In this document: positions 63,877 through 64,000 of the stretch, piece after piece
Layout: each line of letters opens with the position of its first letter
Numbering within the stretch: position 1 is the first letter of the stretch
NCBI RefSeq assembly: GCF_000260135.1
Contig: NZ_JH651384.1
Span: 809,693-873,692, forward strand
Origin: Thiothrix nivea DSM 5205
GTDB lineage: Bacteria > Pseudomonadota > Gammaproteobacteria > Thiotrichales > Thiotrichaceae
Length of the DNA stretch: 64,000 nt
Direction of reading: 5' to 3'
The notes under the pieces: generated by a model
Database searches by the model: none
The model's input: the letters and a program-made list of their open reading frames with translations, nothing else
Told to the model about the DNA's origin: nothing
Translations under genes and position numbers: made by a program

Positions 63877-64000
63877 TCACTGTAACACGCCGTTTTTGTC
63901 GATAAACTGCTGGGTGCTGTATTCATCCACCGGCAGTTTCACGATAGCGCGGCCTGCCGCCGTTTCACGCTTGACGTAATCGACGAAAGATTGGGCATAA
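63877..64000 (-). CDS. C-terminal end of an unrecognised protein (partial)
   Basis: The frame is open from the window edge to TGA at 63879-63877. The last 40 residues include SFVDYVKRETAAGRAIVKLP and YSTQQFIDKNGVLQ. The pattern somewhat recalls the end of periplasmic solute-binding proteins, but this is too short to assign. It lies 38 bases upstream of ppk2 on the same strand and may share its transcript. Confidence 0.5.
   Translation of the reverse strand, partial: YAQSFVDYVKRETAAGRAIVKLPVDEYSTQQFIDKNGVLQ

Overview
The window is about 57-58 % GC by eye and carries an ordinary gammaproteobacterial chromosome segment. Evidence includes the yfgM-bamB-der neighbourhood, the tRNA-Val / thrS-infC-rpmI-rplT-pheS-pheT-ihfA-merR / tRNA-Pro block, and a cytochrome c oxidase operon with a cytochrome-c-fused subunit II. 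Gene style, a C/G-rich hairpin repeat family and a fused AAA/PD-(D/E)XK gene suggest a Thiotrichales sulfur bacterium such as Thiothrix. That assignment is inference; no rRNA is present.

Layout. 1-7117: yfgM end, bamB, then der, an S41 peptidase and yjbQ, with a block of repair, nudix and small membrane genes between bamB and der. 7118-10112: a leftward operon-like group of nudF, two very small membrane or lipoprotein genes, a divergent Lgt-like enzyme and a radical SAM protein with tetraether-synthase-like cysteine spacing. 10207-24432: PilZ protein, YbbP/YbbA with divergent TesA, a B12-type radical SAM protein, a NarL-type two-component pair, an ABC-2 exporter with a flavoprotein in translationally coupled order, and an MsbA-type exporter. 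24451-27817: MazG-like pyrophosphohydrolase, a membrane coiled-coil protein with a repeat-derived tail, and a secreted glycosidase-like/CBM9-like protein. 28038-35731: the translation block between two tRNAs, including infC with an ATC start. 35836-39590: HIT-like protein, a DUF2189 protein coupled to an atypical heme-copper-oxidase-like protein, and a zinc-ribbon microprotein. 39612-49503: aa3 oxidase structural, assembly and heme A genes. 49607-52004: DUF1015 protein, a methionine-heptad membrane protein and a gene remnant.

52100-63838 is a phosphate-scavenging island: glycerophosphodiesterase, PhoD, phytase-like lipoprotein, CpdB-type nucleotidase and PPK2. Pho-box-like 11-bp repeats lie 48-75 bases upstream of four of these genes, so co-regulation by PhoB is likely. 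The island has been rearranged. It contains a second copy of the phoD 3' end (383 bp identical), the 3' tip of a second ppk2, a collapsed second cpdB with in-frame internal deletions, an orphan terminator, and hairpin-arm repeats sitting against stop codons.

The best candidate for an undescribed system is the 7118-9471 group. A Lgt paralogue with an altered signature, a Tes-like radical SAM protein and a tiny lipoprotein-like peptide are tightly packed, which suggests a dedicated lipid or lipoprotein modification. This is a hypothesis from sequence only.
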